A stretch of 64,000 bases of DNA from Polytrichum commune (taxonomy: Eukaryota; Streptophyta; Polytrichopsida; Polytrichales; Polytrichaceae), in the NCBI GenBank assembly GCA_950295325.1, contig OX485809.1, forward strand, positions 29,696,001 to 29,760,000, written 5' to 3'. This document shows, piece after piece, positions 59,816 to 64,000 of the stretch. The notes under the pieces are model-generated. The model saw nothing but the letters and a program-made list of their open reading frames with translations. It was not told where the DNA came from and made no database searches. Position numbers and translations under genes: made by a program. Every line of letters begins with the position of its first letter. Position 1 is the first letter of the stretch.

Positions 59816-60019
59816 TTGGCCACCTTGTCCTCGACCCCAACCCCATGCTCAGGTTGGGACTCCAAAGGGGGTCAAATCTTGACCTTGTCTTCTCCAAAGT
59901 TTGTGATTCACCATATGAAAAATACCAATCCCATTACCTCAATATTGGATGACCATGTAGGTTGAGGTTGGACACGATCCCACCCTCGTCTCAAGCCTCA
60001 ATAGGAGGAGGCTTTTTTT

Positions 60020-60036
60020 GGGGGGGGGGGGGGGGG
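60020..60036. repeat. poly(G) tract, 17 nt
   Basis: This is the longest G homopolymer in the window, preceded by a seven-T run. Confidence 0.95.
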
Positions 60037-60597
60037 TTGGCCATGTAGGGATGGGAAAAATAATTTTTTTTGGGTGGGCATGCAACCCCTTTCAACGGAT
60101 GGATGATGGATGTGAAGTGGGTTGAAAAATAGACTTTGGGGGCGCTCAAGTGGGAACTATGTTCCCACTTGAGCACTCCTAGAGCTTGCTTTCTCTCTTT
60201 AATTAACTTTTGAGGATGAACTTTTGTAGAAGGTAGAGCATTAGATTGCTTGTAGTCAATAGAAATGTAATGGAAGAGGCATGAGAAACAATAAGGTTAG
60301 AAAAAGGCCACAACACTAGTCCAAAGAGAGATAAGAGTTATCCCATATTGTTTGTATGAACCAATGAAAAGAAGAAAAACAATAAAAGGCAAAGCAAGGA
60401 GAGCATGAGATCATCTCACTCCAAGCATTATTCATATGCCTTGAGTATGTGTACATGCTTGTGCACTCTCATCTCTAGTCTTATTGGCTTTCAATAACTT
60501 TTGCATGCAAGCTGGGAAGTGTGTTGATGGCTACTAGATGCGGATCCCGATCCCACACCATGGGAAGGTCACTCCATTGTCAAGTTGAACACCACGT

Positions 60598-60900
60598 GTG
60601 AACAAAGTTTGCTACCCTTATATTACATGCCATAGATAATTTTAAAAAACTATGATATTTTTCTACATATACATAACCAATGATAGTATTTTTTTTCTAT
60701 TGTTTTGAATTTTTTAGTAATCTTCATTTTTGTAGTAATTTTTGTAGTTCAATTATGCGTCATCCTAGTTAGAAACGATACGTTTGATAAAACAAACAAA
60801 TCATCAAATTTGGTTATTATTTTTTACTATGTAATAGGTACTTTGTAAAGTGTTCGTACATGGTTGTTCAACTTTACAATGAAGTGACCTCCCTATGTCC
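60598..60900 (+). repeat. direct repeat pair D6, copy 2
   Basis: Partner of 41,655-42,030. It shares the AT-rich core and the end TGGTTGTTCAACTTTACAAT. Confidence 0.85.
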
Positions 60901-62295
60901 CACGCCCTTCATGCATGGCCCTCCTTTTGGTAGGAGCCAGAGACTTGGCGGGTTGGCATGTGTTCCACCTTTTCCTAATATCCAAATGTGAGATGTAGGG
61001 GTTGAGGTCAGGATGGGCATGTGGTTAAGTTATCCCAAAAGTAGACAAAACCAAAGAGGATTCCGAATGTCTCAAGCCTGCCATGATGTCTTCTAGCCTA
61101 CATGGTGGTTAGTAGGTGGGCCAAATACCCATGCTTGGATTGGAAAGGGGTCAAATCCCAACCTTGTCTACTCTAAAGTTTGTAATTTACTCTAATTAAA
61201 CGAACAAGGCCATCTATACCTGAATCCCAACCTCGATTCATCAATGACAATCACATAAAAGAACACAAACAACCATCCGGTGTTTGGAGCTGGTTCTTGT
61301 CTTTGATGTGTTAGCCACAAATTGTCTTAGTGCTAACAAATACTCTAGACCTATCCAAATCCATTGACCTTGTGGCTCCCTCATGACCCCAAAGAGGTAT
61401 TCAATATTCATGCTCCCAAGAAGAAAAGACCAAACTCAAGACTAAACTCTAGTGAGGCCTAGAAAAGGAGGAAATTTAACTCGTTGACCCCATGTTTATT
61501 TATATGCCCTAGCATGGGAGAGGCAACATATACAATAATAAAACCACATATCAAACTTCTGCTTTTTCCTTTTCTTGTCTTCCACCCACTATTTCACCTT
61601 TTAAAAATAACTCTAATACCGGATAACAACATGGGCTAAGATTGGACACATGCCCACCCCAATGTCAAAACCTCAACAAAAGGAGGCTAGGATAGGCATG
61701 TGTCGACCCTTAACCTATATTGGCATCCAAATAATGTGGTATTAGGGTTGAGGTTGACGTTGGGTGGGCATGTGGCCATCCTTATGAGAGATGGAGAGAA
61801 ATTTTCCTTCATCAAAGATACAAACTCAAATGTAACCAGAGGTGGCTGGTATTTTAATACCTATTTTGATGTATAGGGGTTAACGGGGCTGTATTGCATA
61901 TGAGCCCTTGAACATATACTTTGGTAAGATGACTTCATGGAAGTGCAAAGTCAATTTCATGAGGTTCCAAGCTACTCTATGAACCTATCAACTCATGTTC
62001 TTGGAGTTTTTACCAATTTCATGAACCTTCTATATTAGTTCATGATTTTTTCTATACCAACTTGACATGTGGCACACCTCAATTTCATGATAGTGGACCT
62101 TTACCTATAGCAACTTCATGAATTTTTCAAACCGATTTTGTAAATCTTCCAAATCAGGCAGTTTTTCATATTCTCAACTTCTCAACTTCTCGTTTTGCAT
62201 TCTTTATCTTTTGGTGCATAATGTCAACTTGTTGTCAAAAGCATATGGTGGTGTCAAAAGTTTACAGAGCTCAGTGGTAGTATGACTGATGATGT

Positions 62296-62802
62296 ATAGG
62301 TGGATGAGGTTGGTTTCAATTTGCATTTGACATGTCAATTTGGAAGGGCTCATCGAGGCAAAGATGCCAACGAATTGGTCCAACTCAAAGGGGTTGAAAT
62401 TTATCTTTGGTGGTTGTAGTTGGTCGTGAAGGAGTCATTGCACACAATGTCACACTTGGTGCCTACAATACGTACAAGTTCTTAGAATTCATTCTAACCA
62501 AGGTCATTCCTAGCCTTGATAAATAAAGATTTATCCTCATGGACAATGTCCCATTTCACAGATCTTGTGAAATGTAACAAGCTTTTGAAGATGTTGAACA
62601 CATCTACTTTCATTTTCCACCATATAGTCCATTCCTTAATGTTGGAGAATGGGTATATGGACACATCAAAGGCCATGTCCAACATCATGATCTCCAAAAT
62701 CATCGAACATTACACCTTCACATTGATGATAACGTACATGCAACCATTGCAAACATGGTGCAAGGTTGGATAAGAAAGGTCAATAGAAATTTTGGTAGAA
62801 CC
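62296..62802 (+). pseudogene. Tc1/IS630-type DDE transposase relic (DD34E)
   Basis: Reading with one shift gives VDEVGFNLHL (first Asp), FGRAHRGKDAN, then EGVIAHNVTLGAYN, FLEFI, FILMDNVPFHRS (second Asp), FHFPPYSPFLN and VGEWVYGHIKGH (Glu). This is the DDE_3 superfamily-endonuclease pattern. There are 34 residues between the second Asp and the Glu, the Tc1-type spacing rather than the DD39D of plant mariner elements. In-frame stops occur before VDEV, after SLDK and after SCEM, and a one-base shift lies near 62,410-62,422. The N-terminal DNA-binding domain was not recognised. The copy is dead. Confidence 0.8.
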
Positions 62803-63814
62803 AATCACGGGGAGCGATGAAGAGAATCTTATACACAATGTACTGTTCTTAGTGACATAAAGCCATTCAATTCATGGAATTGATCTTGTGAAGTCGTGAA
62901 TATGGGTACCAAATCGTGAAGTTGCTCACAACATGTAGTGAAATTGGCTGAAAGTTCAAGTTAAATTGGTTGTCTACATAGCGAACTTGGTTTGCAATAC
63001 CAATGAAATTGGTAGAACCTATTGCTAAATCAGATTGTAAAATCATGAAACTGAGTTTGCTCTTCTAGGAATTCATCTTACCAAAGGAGTGTGTGTACAT
63101 GTACTGGTTGGAACTTGGATACATAAATAAATAAATATCCAACGTTGGGCAATCCAACGTGAATTTGAGCCTGTTGGCCCTACCCTGCCCAAGAATCCTC
63201 CGGGTGCAGGGTGGGGTTTACTATCTACCTTGCAGTAGGTGGGCTCTTGGCTTCCTACTTACCTAGCTAGTTTTTCTCTGTCAAATAGAGAGAAGATTTC
63301 ACAACGGAAATTGAACCACCAGCCACTCCATTATCACCCGGTAGTTTACGGTCATCTAACTTGGATACACATAAAATAGTAGGATCAAAATGCTGACTAT
63401 AGTTTGCAGTAGTACAAAACTGAACCAATACTACATGAGGACAAATCTCAAATGGTAGTACATAGTAGTACATATGGGAGTTGGTGCAAATCAGCACAAG
63501 GTGTTTATGGTGGAAAAGAGTTTAGGTTAGAATCATGCCACTGTGACAAGGTATAAGCACTTTAATGATACCAACCCAAAAACATAGGGTTCGATGTTGT
63601 TTTCAATTAGCCATTCTTGTTCTGGTACCAAAAACCAAAAAAAGAAAAAAAATCCTTTACCAAGGGAAATTTCACTCATATGCTAGTACACTGATCATCC
63701 GATTAGGGAAAGAGGGCTAATAGTGCATGTGGAAAATTAGTGAAGGTGATACTAAATTATTATTTTTACACTGTGAAATTAGTGTCACCAAAAGATATGG
63801 GAAGCATTGTTCAT
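62803..63814. other. gene-free DNA after the transposase relic
   Basis: No downstream TIR for the Tc1/IS630-type relic could be paired by eye. Nothing else was recognised. Confidence 0.4.
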
Positions 63815-63990
63815 CTTGGCCCCTCCAATTATGTTGACTATTGAGCTCAATATGGTTACACAATCCAAAATCTTTTAAACACATGTTTTTGTGGTTTGAT
63901 GTTCTTGGAAGCCACATTAAACCACATACCAATCAAATATAGGTAAATTAATTGGATAAGGATTGTCTACCTTATTATATACCTTTGGCA
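63815..63990. repeat. dispersed repeat family D1, copy
   Basis: It shares ATTATGTTGACTATTGAGCT, TCTTTTAAACACATG, AAACCACATACCAATCAAAT and GTCTACCTTATTATATACC. Confidence 0.7.
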
Positions 63991-64000
63991 CCCTCTCAAT

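Larger units (their letters stand above)
59816..62295. other. gene-free intergenic DNA
   Basis: It includes the 17-nt poly(G) tract and D6 copy 2. Repeated phrases of the GGTTGAGGT.GG and GGGCATGTG.CCA type suggest decayed copies of one more family (59,960-60,130, 61,000-61,030, 61,640-61,790). No gene was recognised. Confidence 0.4.

Noticed and set aside
1-64000. tRNA genes
   Set aside because: No GGTTC.A.TCC T-arm paired with a D-arm and a 7-bp acceptor stem was found by eye. A tRNAscan-SE run would settle this.

Overview
The window looks like nuclear DNA from a green plant, probably a non-seed streptophyte. The lineage is an inference. The support is: two spliced genes with GT..AG introns of about 100-900 bp, an interstitial TTTAGGG telomere-type repeat near 14,974, a Stowaway-type MITE, Harbinger-type MITEs and a hAT element, all in AT-rich, gene-poor DNA.

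Only about 9 kb (15.8-24.6 kb) is clearly genic. It holds two convergent genes. The plus-strand gene (15,785-19,505, 8 exons, 317 aa) encodes an IND1/NUBPL-type Mrp/NBP35 P-loop ATPase, which serves mitochondrial complex I Fe-S cluster delivery. The minus-strand gene (24,562-20,997, 5 coding exons, 742 aa) encodes an Egt1-type fusion: an EgtD-like histidine methyltransferase followed by an EgtB-like DinB_2 plus FGE-sulfatase sulfoxide synthase. This predicts hercynine and then hercynylcysteine sulfoxide, on the route to ergothioneine, which is unexpected in a plant. Both genes carry internal tandem duplications in several introns; one copies the 3' end of a coding exon. Between the two stop codons lies a head-to-tail trimer of 120-bp units resembling antisense 5S rRNA.

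The rest is a graveyard of DNA transposons and dispersed repeats. A hAT derivative with an exact 8-bp target duplication (7,118-7,793) keeps the transposase dimerisation domain. A Tc1/IS630-type transposase relic has DD34E spacing (62,296-62,802). A 1.35-kb foldback element (45,969-47,316) has arms built on an expanded 24-bp repeat. Other elements are a Stowaway MITE (48,125-48,411), two Harbinger-like MITEs (56,172-56,542 and 57,097-57,478), several unclassified inverted-repeat elements, two hairpin loci, one TIR family with about four copies and a diffuse family with about ten copies. Nine poly(G)/poly(C) runs of 10-17 nt are scattered through the window.

No reverse transcriptase or integrase motif, tRNA, intact rRNA gene or CRISPR array was recognised. 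A weak gene remnant may lie at 9.7-10.7 kb. All exon models come from reading splice sites, reading frame and family similarity by eye; no search was run.
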